Notes under the pieces: model-generated
Databases searched by the model: none
Told to the model about the DNA's origin: nothing
The model's input: only the letters and a program-made list of their open reading frames with translations
Shown: in pieces, positions 37,355-46,500 of the stretch
Layout of the letters: each line of letters starts with the position of its first letter
Numbering within the stretch: the first letter of the stretch is position 1
Position numbers and translations under genes: made by a program
DNA from: an uncultured Porphyromonadaceae bacterium
GTDB lineage: Bacteria; Bacteroidota; Bacteroidia; Bacteroidales; Barnesiellaceae
Assembly (NCBI GenBank): GCA_900538555.1
Contig: UPYI01000014.1
Coordinates: forward strand, 34,816 to 98,815
Length of the DNA stretch: 64,000 bases
Direction of reading: 5' to 3'

Positions 37355-37510
37355 TAATAAACGTTTTGCCTCGGTATAATCCATTCAAGTTTCACTTGAT
37401 GTTTTCTCCTCTCGGCTTGCAGTTTATTTACATAATAAACGCTGCGCCTCGGCATAATCCATTCAAGTTTCACTTGATGTTTTCTCCTCTCGGCTTGCAG
37501 TTTATTTTAA
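37355..37510 (-). repeat. Two tandem 78-bp units of the palindromic repeat
   Basis: Units starting near 37355 and 37433 with period 78: AATAAACG, TTTGCCTCGGTATAATCC, ATTCAAGTTTCACTTGAT, GTTTTCTCCTCTCGGCTTGC, AGTTTATTT. The inner palindrome CAAGTTTCACTTG replaces the CCGAAC/GTTCGG seen in other copies while keeping its symmetry, a compensatory change. The outer ends AATAAAC and GTTTATT are mutually inverted. Located between etfA and the acyl-CoA dehydrogenase gene. Confidence 0.88.
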
Positions 37511-37527
37511 TTACCTCCCGTTTTATA

Positions 37528-38547
37528 CTACTTGCTGTTTTTCTTATAGTACTTGATCAGTTTGGGAACCACATCTTCTACCGTGCCGGTAATCACATAG
37601 TCGGCGATGGTGTTGATCGGTGCGTTGGGATCGCTGTTGATCGAGATGATGATCGAACTTTCCTGCATACCGGCGATGTGTTGGATCTGTCCGGAGATAC
37701 CGCAGGCGATGTAGAGTTTCGGACGGACGGTCACACCGGTTTGTCCGATCTGGCGATCGTGTTCGATGTATCCGGCATCCACAGCGGCACGCGATGCACC
37801 TACTTCCGCACCCAATGTTGCAGCGAGGTCGAACAGCATACCGAAGTTCTCTTTCGAACCTACGCCGTAACCGCCGGCAACGATGATCGAAGCACCTTTG
37901 ATATTGGCTTTCGATTTTTCCATCTGACGGTCGATCACTTCAACGACGAAATCGGTGTCGGAAACATATTTTTTAGCGTCGAGTTTGATTACTTCTCCTT
38001 TGTGGTTGGCATCGAAGATCTCTTTTTTCATCACGCCTTCGCGAACGGTAGCCATTTGCGGACGGCATTCGGGGTTTACGATTGTGGCAACGATGTTTCC
38101 ACCGAATGCGGGACGGATCTGATAGAGCAGGTTTTCATAAGTCTTGCCTACTTTCTTGTCTTCGTGAGGTCCGATTTCGAGCGACGTACAGTCGGCGGTC
38201 AGACCGCTGTGCAACGAGGAGGATACGCGCGGACCTAAGTCGCGTCCGATGCTGGTCGCTCCCATAAGGCAGATTTGCGGTTTTTGCTCTTTGAAGAGGT
38301 TTACCAAAACCGAAGTATGCGGTTGCGATGTGTAGGAATATAACCGGGCATCGTCTACCAGATATACCGTGTCGGCACCATAGGGCAATACTTGTTTCTC
38401 AACGCCGTCGAGGTTGCTGCCGATAATCAGAGCTTCGAGTTTACAGTTCAGTTGATTTGCCAGAGAGCGGCCTTTGGTAAGCAATTCGAGGCTTACGTCA
38501 GCGATGATGCCGTCTTCTATTTCGCAATATACAATGAGATTATTCAT
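37528..38547 (-). CDS. etfA: Electron transfer flavoprotein alpha subunit
   Basis: 339 residues. N-terminal alpha/beta part (NNLIVYCEIEDGIIADVSLELLTKGRSLANQL) and the FAD-binding C-terminal domain: ASIIVAGGYGVGSKENFGMLFDLAATLGAEVGASRAAVDAGYIEHDRQIGQTGVTVRPKLYIACGISGQIQHIAGM, which matches the ETF-alpha signature. With EtfB it accepts electrons from the acyl-CoA dehydrogenase or takes part in bifurcation. It lies 36 bases after etfB. Confidence 0.95.
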   Translation of the reverse strand: MNNLIVYCEIEDGIIADVSLELLTKGRSLANQLNCKLEALIIGSNLDGVEKQVLPYGADTVYLVDDARLYSYTSQPHTSVLVNLFKEQKPQICLMGATSIGRDLGPRVSSSLHSGLTADCTSLEIGPHEDKKVGKTYENLLYQIRPAFGGNIVATIVNPECRPQMATVREGVMKKEIFDANHKGEVIKLDAKKYVSDTDFVVEVIDRQMEKSKANIKGASIIVAGGYGVGSKENFGMLFDLAATLGAEVGASRAAVDAGYIEHDRQIGQTGVTVRPKLYIACGISGQIQHIAGMQESSIIISINSDPNAPINTIADYVITGTVEDVVPKLIKYYKKNSK

Positions 38548-38583
38548 AATTCCTTTTTGTTTTTCAAGTAAAACGATGAGCGA

Positions 38584-39456
38584 TTATCCGATCGTGTGAT
38601 TAGCGATAAGCTCTTTGATAAGTTCTTCGATTTCGTTATCGTTGCCGGAGAGTTGCTTGCTTTCCTTAGCTTGGAATACAACATTTTCCACGGCTTTTAC
38701 TTTGGTCGGCGAACCAGCCAGACCGACTTGTTGCAGGTCGGCATCGACATCGGAAACGCTCCATTCGTAGAGATTGAGGTACGGGCGTTCTTCGTAGAGT
38801 TTCAGACATTCGGCATCCATGCCTTGTTTTTCGCTCGGTGTCTTGGCATATTTGTAGCGTTGGATCAGTTTGGCATTGCGCGGGCGGCATTCGTCAGCCG
38901 ATCCGTTTACCGTGATTACCACGGGCATCTGCACTTTTACGGTTTCCACACCACGTTCCAGACGGCGTTTAACGGTGACAGTTCCGTTTTCTACCGAAAG
39001 GATTTGTTCGGCATAGGTCACTTGGGGCAGGTGCAGTTTTTCGGCTACTTGCGGACCGACTTGGGCTGTATCGCCGTCGATTGCCTGACGTCCGCCCAAG
39101 ATGATGTCGTAATCCTTGATTTTACGAACAGCGCAGGACAGTGCGTAAGAGGTTGCCAATGTATCGGCTCCTGCGAACGCGCGGTCGGTGAGGACGATGC
39201 CTGTATCTGCGCCACGGAAAAGACCTTCACGAATGATTTCCGCCGCACGGGGAGGACCCATGGTCAGCAAGGTTACGGTCGATCCGGGATGTTGTTCTTT
39301 CAATTGGAGAGCTTGTTCCAATGCGTTTAAATCCTCAGGGTTGAAAATAGCGGGAAGGGCGGCGCGATTGATCGTACCATCTTCTTTCATCGCATCTTTT
39401 CCCACATTTCTTGTATCCGGCACTTGTTTTGCCAATACTACGATTTTTAAACTCAT
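38584..39456 (-). CDS. etfB: Electron transfer flavoprotein beta subunit
   Basis: 290 residues. Starts LKIVVLAKQVPDTRNVGKDAMKEDGTINRAALPAIFNPEDLNALEQAL, and contains ADTLATSYALSCAVRKIKDYDIILGGRQAIDGDTAQVGPQVAEKL, the ETF-beta nucleotide-binding signature. The longer-than-minimal size and FNPEDLNALEQAL resemble EtfB of anaerobes where bifurcating complexes occur, but whether this pair bifurcates cannot be settled here. First gene of the etf operon, with its own promoter. Confidence 0.95.
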   Translation of the reverse strand: MSLKIVVLAKQVPDTRNVGKDAMKEDGTINRAALPAIFNPEDLNALEQALQLKEQHPGSTVTLLTMGPPRAAEIIREGLFRGADTGIVLTDRAFAGADTLATSYALSCAVRKIKDYDIILGGRQAIDGDTAQVGPQVAEKLHLPQVTYAEQILSVENGTVTVKRRLERGVETVKVQMPVVITVNGSADECRPRNAKLIQRYKYAKTPSEKQGMDAECLKLYEERPYLNLYEWSVSDVDADLQQVGLAGSPTKVKAVENVVFQAKESKQLSGNDNEIEELIKELIANHTIG

Positions 39457-39520
39457 AATGATTTGTGATATAAGATTAATGTATTTTTATTGCTGATTAT
39501 AACTTTGCATAATAAGTCCA

Positions 39521-39551
39521 CAAATTTACACAATTGATTGTTAATCCCAAC
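39521..39551 (-). promoter_or_regulatory. Promoter of the etf operon
   Basis: Minus strand: -33 GTTG at 39551-39548, 19-base spacer, -7 TAAATTTG at 39528-39521. Leader to the etfB ATG about 58 bases. Confidence 0.65.
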
Positions 39552-39560
39552 GGATTCGCC

Positions 39561-39608
39561 GAAAAATTGCAGGTAAATCCTGCCGGAAACCGTAAAAACG
39601 GTATCCGG
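39561..39608 (-). terminator. Terminator of the met operon
   Basis: Two consecutive hairpins on the minus strand: CCGGATACCGT/ACGGTTTCCGG (39608-39583, one mismatch) and GCAGG/CCTGC (39583-39569), followed by AATTTTTC. Confidence 0.7.
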
Positions 39609-39639
39609 AAATCGCTGTACGGGTGTGTGAAAGCCCGTA

Positions 39640-40830
39640 TCAGTCGTAAGGATAGGCGGCAATGAAGATGTCGCGCAGGCGAAGCTCTTCTTGGGCGGCA
39701 TGCAGTTCGCCCAATGCTATGTTGCCGACGATGTATTTGTAATTGCCCGAAGTATATTTCTCGTCTATCGAATCGAATTTCAACAGTTCGAGGTCGGCAT
39801 CGGACGTGTACCGGTAATAGACCCGGAACGAATGGTCGGTGGTATATTCGGGCAGTTGCGAGTCGTTCCGTTTTTTATATGCGTATTTGTAGTCGTATAG
39901 GCAGGCAGTGATGTCGCTCAGTACAGCCGATCCGGTAGGATGTCCGCCGGCACCGCGCCCGAACATGAATTGTTTATCGTAGAAAAGTCCTTTGATCACT
40001 ACCCCGTTGAATTCGTCTTCGACGCTGTAAATGTATTTGTTCCGGGGAATCAACTGGGGCATGACGCACATGATCAGCCTATTGCCCGGCAGTTTCTCGA
40101 CATGGGCAACCAATTTGATCCGCCGCCCTTTTTCGTTGGCGAAACGGATGTCTCCGTCGGTCATGTGCGAAATGCCGTAGTTGAAAATACGTTCGGGGGC
40201 GACGTACAGCCCGAATGCATGCACGGTGATGATGATCAGTTTGAAAAGCGAGTCCCAGCCGTCGATGTCGAGCGACGGGTTGGCTTCGGCAAATCCCAGT
40301 TCCTGCGCCAGTTTCAACGCATCGGCATAGGTCATCTTTTCGTTGAAAATCTTGGAGAGGATAAAGTTCGACGAGCCGTTGAGGATTCCTTTTACCGAGG
40401 TCAGCAAATCGTTGTCGTAATATTCTTCGAGGTTCCGTATGACGGGAATGCTGCCGCAAGCCGATGCGTCGTAGAGTAATGCCGTGCCGGTTCGGGCTTG
40501 CAGTTCGATCAATTCTTCGATGTGGTAGGCGAGCATTTTTTTGCTACCCGATACGACCGGCAGTTTCAATTCCAGTGCGCGTTTGACGATATGGTATGCC
40601 GCGTCGGCATCGTCCACCAGTTCGACGATGAAGTTTATTTCGGGGTCGAGGAATATGTCGTCGGCATTGTCGGTGAACGGGGCATCTACCTGCCGTTTCT
40701 TGTGGATATTGCGTACGCATATCCGTTTTATTTCCACGTTGTCGGAAGCGATACGCTGCAATACGTCGTACAGTCCGTAGCCGACTGTTCCGAAACCGAA
40801 AAGTCCGATGTTCAGTTTTTTACTGTTCAT
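39640..40830 (-). CDS. hom: Homoserine dehydrogenase
   Basis: 396 residues, a stand-alone homoserine dehydrogenase (no aspartokinase part). It reduces aspartate semialdehyde to homoserine with NAD(P)H. N-terminal dinucleotide motif GFGTVG (residues 12-17), then VSGSKKMLAYHIEEL, the catalytic domain YDASACGSIPVIRNLEEYYDNDLLTSVKGILNGSSNFILSKI and AQELGFAEANPSLDIDGWD. The C-terminal 90 residues (FRVYYRYTSDADLELLKF) may be a divergent regulatory domain. Last gene of metY-metX-hom; its start overlaps the metX end by 11 bases. Confidence 0.93.
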   Translation of the reverse strand: MNSKKLNIGLFGFGTVGYGLYDVLQRIASDNVEIKRICVRNIHKKRQVDAPFTDNADDIFLDPEINFIVELVDDADAAYHIVKRALELKLPVVSGSKKMLAYHIEELIELQARTGTALLYDASACGSIPVIRNLEEYYDNDLLTSVKGILNGSSNFILSKIFNEKMTYADALKLAQELGFAEANPSLDIDGWDSLFKLIIITVHAFGLYVAPERIFNYGISHMTDGDIRFANEKGRRIKLVAHVEKLPGNRLIMCVMPQLIPRNKYIYSVEDEFNGVVIKGLFYDKQFMFGRGAGGHPTGSAVLSDITACLYDYKYAYKKRNDSQLPEYTTDHSFRVYYRYTSDADLELLKFDSIDEKYTSGNYKYIVGNIALGELHAAQEELRLRDIFIAAYPYD

Positions 40831-41854
40831 GTTTGTGGGTGTTGCTCAGAAATTTGATAATCAGTTTATTCAGTTGCTCGTGCTCGACAAGGAATCCGTC
40901 GTGCCCGAAGTCCGAGTCGATGAGGTGATATTCCACGTCGGGAATATGTTCTATCAACTCTTTGTGATCGGAGGGCGGAAACAAAATGTCGGAGGTGATG
41001 GCGACCACCATGCATCGCGACTTGATTCGCGAAAGGACTTCGCTCATTGTACCGCGTTCGCGTGACAGGTCATGGGAATCGACGGCTTGCGATAGTCTGT
41101 AATAGGAATAGGCGTTGAATCGCCGGCGAAGTTTCTCCCCTTGGTAGCGTTGGTACGACAGTACCTTACGGTCGAAGCAGGTGGTTGCGGGCTCTGCCTC
41201 ATCCTGCGTCTTGTCGTATGCCATACCTCCCCGGTAGCTGAGCAGGGCAATGCTGCGGGCTGTTGCCAAGCCGTTGCCGCCGGCATCCTCCTGCGGCAGT
41301 CCGAAAGTCGGGTCGCATTCGATTGCCATACGTTGCGATTCGTTGAATGCCGCAGCCCACGGTTTGGTGCGCGGAGTCGTGGCTATGAATATGGCGCATT
41401 CGGCGAAGTCGGGTTGCATCACGCTCCATTCCAGACATTGAAATCCGCCGATGGAACTGCCTATCAGCAGTTTTACATGGTCGATACCCAGATGCCGCGC
41501 CAATAGCCGGTGGCATCCGACCATGTCGCGTATCGTTATCTTCGGGAAATCGCCGTACCATGCTTTTCCGGTTTCGGGGTTCGTACTCAACGGTCCGGTC
41601 GTTCCGTAGTGGGAACCGAGAAAATTGGCACAGATCGTGAAGTATTTGCCGGGATCGAGGAAGCAGCCGTTTTCGACTGTATGAGGCCACCAGTCGGCGA
41701 CATCGGAGTTGGCGGTCAAGGCATGGCATACCCAGACGATGTTGCTGCGGTCGGCATTCATATTCCCGAAAGTGTGGTAGGCGATGGTTACCGACGGCAG
41801 AACTTCGCCGCATTCCAATGCGAAGGGTTGTTCGTAGGTATAATAGTGTGTCAT
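40820..41854 (-). CDS. metX: Homoserine O-acetyltransferase
   Basis: 344 residues, alpha/beta-hydrolase of the MetX group. It acylates homoserine for sulfhydrylation by MetY. Motifs: WVCHALTANSDVADWW, YFTICANFLGSHYGTTGP, nucleophile Ser in LLIGSSIGGFQCLEW, Asp in AITSDILFPPSDH and His in DSDFGHDGFLVEH. Acetyl versus succinyl donor is usually set by few residues in this family; pairing with a MetY favours acetyl. Four-base overlap with metY (41851-41854), so the pair is translationally coupled. Confidence 0.92.
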   Translation of the reverse strand: MTHYYTYEQPFALECGEVLPSVTIAYHTFGNMNADRSNIVWVCHALTANSDVADWWPHTVENGCFLDPGKYFTICANFLGSHYGTTGPLSTNPETGKAWYGDFPKITIRDMVGCHRLLARHLGIDHVKLLIGSSIGGFQCLEWSVMQPDFAECAIFIATTPRTKPWAAAFNESQRMAIECDPTFGLPQEDAGGNGLATARSIALLSYRGGMAYDKTQDEAEPATTCFDRKVLSYQRYQGEKLRRRFNAYSYYRLSQAVDSHDLSRERGTMSEVLSRIKSRCMVVAITSDILFPPSDHKELIEHIPDVEYHLIDSDFGHDGFLVEHEQLNKLIIKFLSNTHKHEQ

Positions 41855-43137
41855 TTTTCGCTGGCGATAAATGCTTGTTCGAAATCGTCGATGAGGTCTT
41901 CGACATTTTCCAGTCCCAAAGAGATGCGGAGCAAGGTCGGGGTAACACCGGCTGCTTTCAGGTCTTCCGCATTCAGTTGTTTGTGTGTGGTCGATGCCGG
42001 GTGGGTTACGACCGTAATCGAATCGCCGATCATGGTCATGTGTGCCGCCAGTTTCAATGCTTCGACAAAACGCACGGTGCTTTCCAATGTCCCTTTCAGT
42101 TCGAGATTGAAGACGCTCGATGAGCCGAACCGGAAATATTTACGGGCGTTGGCGTATCCCGGGTGCGATTCGAATCCGACGAAACTTACCCGCTCGACTT
42201 TGGGGTGGTTGCGGCAGTACTCCGCCAGTTTCCAAGCCGATTCCACTTCGTGCTTGACGCGCAGCGAAAGCGTTTCGAGACCGAGCAGCATCAGATAGGA
42301 GTCGAAAGGAGAGGAGCAGCAACCGAAGTCGCGAAGCCCGTCTACCCGGCATTTGGCGATGAATGCCGCATTGCCGAACGCTTCGTATAGGTTGAGTCCG
42401 TGGTATCCTTCCGATGCCCCGTCGATCTGCGGGTATTTACCGTTTCGCCAGTTGTATTTACCGCTATCGACAATGATTCCGCCCATTGCCGTTCCATGTC
42501 CGTTAATCCATTTCGTTGCCGAATCCACTACGATATGAGCACCCCAGTCGAATGGATTGCACAAGTATCCGGCGGCTCCGAATGTATTGTCTATGACTAA
42601 GGGTATATCGGTGCGTTTTGCCAATGCGCCTAAGCCTGCCAGATCGGGCACATGGCAGGTAGGGTTTCCCATGCTTTCGGCAAAGAGCAATCGGGTACGG
42701 TCGTCGATCAATGTTTCGAACTCTTCGGGGGCTTCGCTTTTTGCTATGCGGCATTCGATGCCCAGTTTCCGGAGCGATATGCGGAACTGGTTGTAGGTGC
42801 CTCCGTAAAGGAACGGCGAAGCGACGATATTATCGCCTGCCGACGCCAAAGAGGTGACGGTGATCAGTATGGCAGACATTCCCGAAGCTACGCTTAATGC
42901 ACCGACACCATTGTAAAGGGCGGCAATACGCTCTTCGTATGCTGTGGTGGTGGGATTTTGCAGACGGGTGTAGATGTTGCCGCTTTCGCTCAATTCGAAA
43001 AGGCGTGCGGCATGGTCGCAGTTTTTGAAGTGATAGGCCGCCGTGGGGTATATGGCAATACCGCGCGAACCGGTTGCGTCGATGTGATATCCTCCGTGAA
43101 TCTGTTTGGTTTCGAACCGTAATTTATTTGTATCCAT
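41851..43137 (-). CDS. metY: O-acetylhomoserine sulfhydrylase
   Basis: 428 residues, Cys/Met-metabolism PLP enzyme of the MetY size class. It makes homocysteine from O-acetylhomoserine and sulfide. Seen: FETKQIHGGYHIDATGSRGIAIYPTAAYHF, ESGNIYTRLQNPTTTAYEERIAALYNGVGALSVASGMSAI, ASPFLYGGTYNQFR, ESMGNPTCHVPDL and the PLP lysine in VVDSATKWINGHGTAMGG. First gene of the met operon. Its 250-base leader holds a methionine-rich short ORF and a terminator-like hairpin, pointing to control by methionine supply. Confidence 0.94.
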   Translation of the reverse strand: MDTNKLRFETKQIHGGYHIDATGSRGIAIYPTAAYHFKNCDHAARLFELSESGNIYTRLQNPTTTAYEERIAALYNGVGALSVASGMSAILITVTSLASAGDNIVASPFLYGGTYNQFRISLRKLGIECRIAKSEAPEEFETLIDDRTRLLFAESMGNPTCHVPDLAGLGALAKRTDIPLVIDNTFGAAGYLCNPFDWGAHIVVDSATKWINGHGTAMGGIIVDSGKYNWRNGKYPQIDGASEGYHGLNLYEAFGNAAFIAKCRVDGLRDFGCCSSPFDSYLMLLGLETLSLRVKHEVESAWKLAEYCRNHPKVERVSFVGFESHPGYANARKYFRFGSSSVFNLELKGTLESTVRFVEALKLAAHMTMIGDSITVVTHPASTTHKQLNAEDLKAAGVTPTLLRISLGLENVEDLIDDFEQAFIASEK

Positions 43138-43270
43138 ATTGAAAAATGATTTGAACTCCGTGCAAACCGGAAACGACGACGGCGTTCGGATTGTACGTGA
43201 ATGAAATTAGTAGAATGATATTTTGATTTTTGTGCCTCGACACAAGGGAAAGATATGTTTCCCTACAAAG

Positions 43271-43294
43271 AAAAATATGTGCCTACCGGCACAT
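43271..43294 (-). terminator. Leader terminator (attenuator candidate) before metY
   Basis: Minus strand: ATGTGCC (43294-43288), loop GGTA, GGCACAT (43283-43277), then ATTTTTCTTT. A 7-bp stem with a U-tract, lying inside the metY leader about 140 bases before the gene. Its 5' arm holds the last Met codon and its loop the stop codon of the leader ORF. A later AGGCACA (43237-43231) could compete for the 5' arm. Confidence 0.6.
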
Positions 43295-43372
43295 TCGCAT
43301 GGAACGACCCATCGTCCGATTTTGAATCGGCGACATCATAGTCATCGGGGTATGTATAGAAATACCGTTCAT
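43283..43372 (-). CDS. Putative methionine-rich leader peptide of the met operon
   Basis: A 29-codon ORF (ATG 43372, TAG 43285-43283) that begins about 14 bases after the predicted transcription start. It starts MNGISIHTPMTMM and ends SMRMCR; Met occupies positions 1, 10, 12, 13, 21, 25 and 27, seven of 29. The start codon is inside an RNA stem, TCGCATGAACG (43376-43366) with CGTTCCATGCGA (43306-43295, one bulged C), that ends right before the terminator 5' arm. This is the layout of an attenuator leader peptide sensing charged tRNA-Met. No translation evidence exists; it could instead be a structured riboswitch that happens to be open. Confidence 0.5.
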   Translation of the reverse strand: MNGISIHTPMTMMSPIQNRTMGRSMRMCR

Positions 43373-43392
43373 GCGATTCGATTTATCAAGCG

Positions 43393-43400
43393 CAAAGATA
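43393..43400 (-). promoter_or_regulatory. Promoter -7 box of the met operon
   Basis: TATCTTTG followed by CGC on the minus strand; start of transcription near 43386. The -33 region is T-rich and overlaps the edge of a palindrome at 43418-43443. Confidence 0.6.
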
Positions 43401-43417
43401 GTAAAAGGTGAGAGTAG

Positions 43418-43443
43418 AAAAAAATAAACGCGTTTATTTTTTT
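43418..43443. promoter_or_regulatory. Perfect 26-bp palindrome upstream of the met promoter
   Basis: A gap-free palindrome with 13-base arms and core AAATAAACGCGTTTATTT, centred about 44 bases upstream of the predicted start. Its ends resemble the outer ends (AATAAAC/GTTTATT) of the palindromic repeats at 37.4 kb. It may be an operator, or a remnant of that repeat family. Confidence 0.5.
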
Positions 43444-43516
43444 TGCCGAACTGCTATTGTATTGGGCGTAAGCCGAATATCGGAACAGTGGAGATCTATA
43501 ATGGAATAGATCTATC

Positions 43517-43552
43517 GAAAAAAAACGAGCGTCCCGTTTATAGGACGCTCGT
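43517..43552 (-). terminator. Terminator of purL
   Basis: Minus strand: ACGAGCGTCC (43552-43543), loop, GGACGCTCGT (43534-43525), then eight T. A clear intrinsic terminator, 21 bases after the purL stop. Confidence 0.92.
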
Positions 43553-43572
43553 CGATATAGGGTTGGCTTTTT

Positions 43573-46500
43573 TTATTTTGTATGTGCTTCCACCCATTTG
43601 CGGGCATTTACGAAGGCTTCCATCCACGGTGTGATTTCGTCGGCAGCCTTGCGGTCGTTCGGATAATAACCGCATTGCCACGGGAATATCGCACGTTCGA
43701 GGTGGGGCATCATAGCCAGATGGCGACCGTCGGCAGAAGCTATACCGGCAATGGCGAAAGGCGAACCGTTCGGATTGGCGGGATAGGCATCGTAGCTGTA
43801 TTGTGCGATGACGTTGTAACGCTCTTTGTCGTAGGGCAATTCGAATTTTCCTTCGCCGTGGGCTACCCAGATACCGAGTTTCGATCCGGAAAGCGATCCG
43901 AACATCACCGAATTGTTTTCGGGAATGGTCAGTCCGATAAATTCCGATTCGAACTTATGCGAATCGTTGTGCCGCATTTTGGGTTTCTCGGTATGGTCGG
44001 GAGTAAGCAGTCCGAGTTCGACCATCAGCTGGCATCCGTTGCAGATACCCAGACTCAGTGTATCTTCTCGTTGGTAGAAACGATCGAGTGCGGCTTTGGC
44101 TTTTTCGTTCCAAAGGAATCCGCCCGCCCAGCCTTTTGCCGATCCGAGTACGTCGGAGTTGGAGAATCCGCCGCAATAAACGATCATGTTTACATCTTCG
44201 AGCGTTTCGCGTCCGCTGATGAGGTCGGTCATGTGAACATCTTTTACGTCGAAGCCTGCCAGATAGAGCGAGTATGCCATTTCGCGGTCGCCGTTCACGC
44301 CTTTTTCGCGGATGATCGCTGCCTTCACGCCGCTACGGGTGCGCCGGTCGGCGGATATGCCGAGCGATGCGAGCGTTCCTTTGAACGATTTCGGGAACTG
44401 CAATTGTATCGGCTGCTCCTTGTAGTTGAGGAACCGTTCTTTGGCTGCTTTCTCGCCGCTTTGTTTGCGGTCGAGCAGATAGGACGATTCGAACCATACG
44501 TCGCGCAGGTGGTCGATGAAGAATTGGTATTGGGCACCGTCTTTGCTGATGAGCAGATGACGTTCGTCGCAGGGGCGTGCGATCCGCAGGAATCCGATGC
44601 CGGCATCCGACAGGATTTTTTCTACGGCTGTTTTCTGTTTTACCTGAATCAGAACACCCGGATTCTCACTGAACAGGATTTTCACCAGATCGTTTTCGGG
44701 GAGTTTGTCGAGGTTTACTTCCAGACCTCCCTCTACATTGGCGAAGTTCATTTCGAGCAATGCGGTGATCATACCGCCGGCAGAGATGTCGTGTCCGGCG
44801 AGGATCAGGTCTTTCTCAATCAGTTTCTGTATCGTATTGAATGCCGTGGCGAAATATTCGTGGTCGCGTACGGTAGGTACTTCGCTGCCTACTTTGTTGA
44901 GGGATTGTGCGAATGCCGAACCTCCCAGCTTGAAACTGTCGAACGAGAAGTCGATATAGTAGAGCACGCTCTCTTTTTCGGGTTGCAGTACGGGCGAAAC
45001 CACTTTTTTGACATCCGAAACTTCGGCTCCGGCGGAGATGATTACCGTACCGGGGGCATATACTTTTTCCTTGCCGTATTTCTGGGTCATGGAGAGGCTG
45101 TCTTTTCCGGTGGGGATGTTGATACCGAGCGAGCAGGCGAAGTCGCTGCATGCTTCTACGGCTTTGTAGAGACGGGCATCTTCTCCTTCGTTCTTGCAGG
45201 GCCACATCCAGTTTGCACTCAATGATACGCTGTCCAGACCTTCGGCGAGCGGAGCCCATACGATGTTGGTCAGGGCTTCGGCTACTGCCAATACCGATCC
45301 GGCGGCAGGGTCGGACATGGCAGCTTGCGGTGCATGTCCGATAGAGGTGGCGATACCGGCTTTCCCACGGTAGTCGAGGGCTACCACGCCGCAGTCGCTC
45401 AACGGCAGCTGTATTTCGCCCTGACATTGCTGACGTGCGATTTTTCCGGTAACCGACCGGTCTACCTTGTTCGTCAGCCAGTCTTTACAAGCTACGCTTT
45501 CCAGTTGCAGCACTTGTTCTACATACTCGTCGAGGCGGGTTATATCGTACGATACGTTTTCGTATTTTTCTTCTACGGTATGGTCGGTCATGATCGTACG
45601 GGGTGCTTTCCCGAACATGTCGTCCATAGCGAGGTCGATCGGTTTTACGCCGTCGGCTTGTTCGAATACGAACCGGTGGTCGTCGGTGGTTTCGCCTACG
45701 ACGTAGAACGGTGCGCGTTCGCGGTCGGCGACTTTTTTCACCCGTTCGATATCTTCCTGACGGATGACCATACCCATGCGTTCCTGGCTTTCGTTACCGA
45801 CGATTTCTTTTGCCGAGAGGGTCGGGTCACCGACAGGCAGTTGGTCCATGTGGATCAATCCTCCGGTTTCTTCTACCAGTTCCGACAAGGCATTCAAGTG
45901 ACCTCCTGCGCCGTGGTCGTGGATCGAAACAATCGGATTTACATTCGATTCAGCCATGGCACGGATCACGTTCGATGCCCGTTTCTGCATTTCGGGGTTC
46001 GCCCGTTGGATGGCATTCAGTTCTATGGCATTGGCATACACGCCGGTTTCGACAGACGATACGGCTCCGCCACCCATACCGATGCGGTAGTTGTCGCCAC
46101 CCATGACCACGACTTTCTGTCCCGGTTCGGGTGTGCCTTTGAGGGCGTCGCGCATGGTTCCGAATCCTACGCCGCCGGCAAGCATGATTACTTTGTCGTA
46201 GGCGAATTTCTTCTGGTTCTCTTCGTGTTCGAAAGTCAGCAACGATCCGCAGATGAGGGGCTGTCCGAACTTGTTGCCGAAGTCGGATGCTCCGTTGGAT
46301 GCCTTCACCAATATCTGTTCGGGGGTCTGGTACAACCACGGACGTTCGGGCATGGCGTTTTCTTCCCATTCCCGTCCTTTTTCTCCGCGCGGATAAGCGG
46401 TCATGTAGACGGCTGTTCCTGCAATCGGCAGACTGGCGCGTCCTCCGCCCAGACGGTCACGGATTTCGCCGCCGGTTCCGGTGGCTGCCCCGTTGAACGG

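Noticed and set aside
43138..43400. SAM riboswitch upstream of metY
   Set aside because: I looked for SAM-I (kink-turn and GGnGGAGGGA core) and SAM-II motifs and found neither. Another riboswitch class remains possible and is noted as the alternative to the leader peptide.
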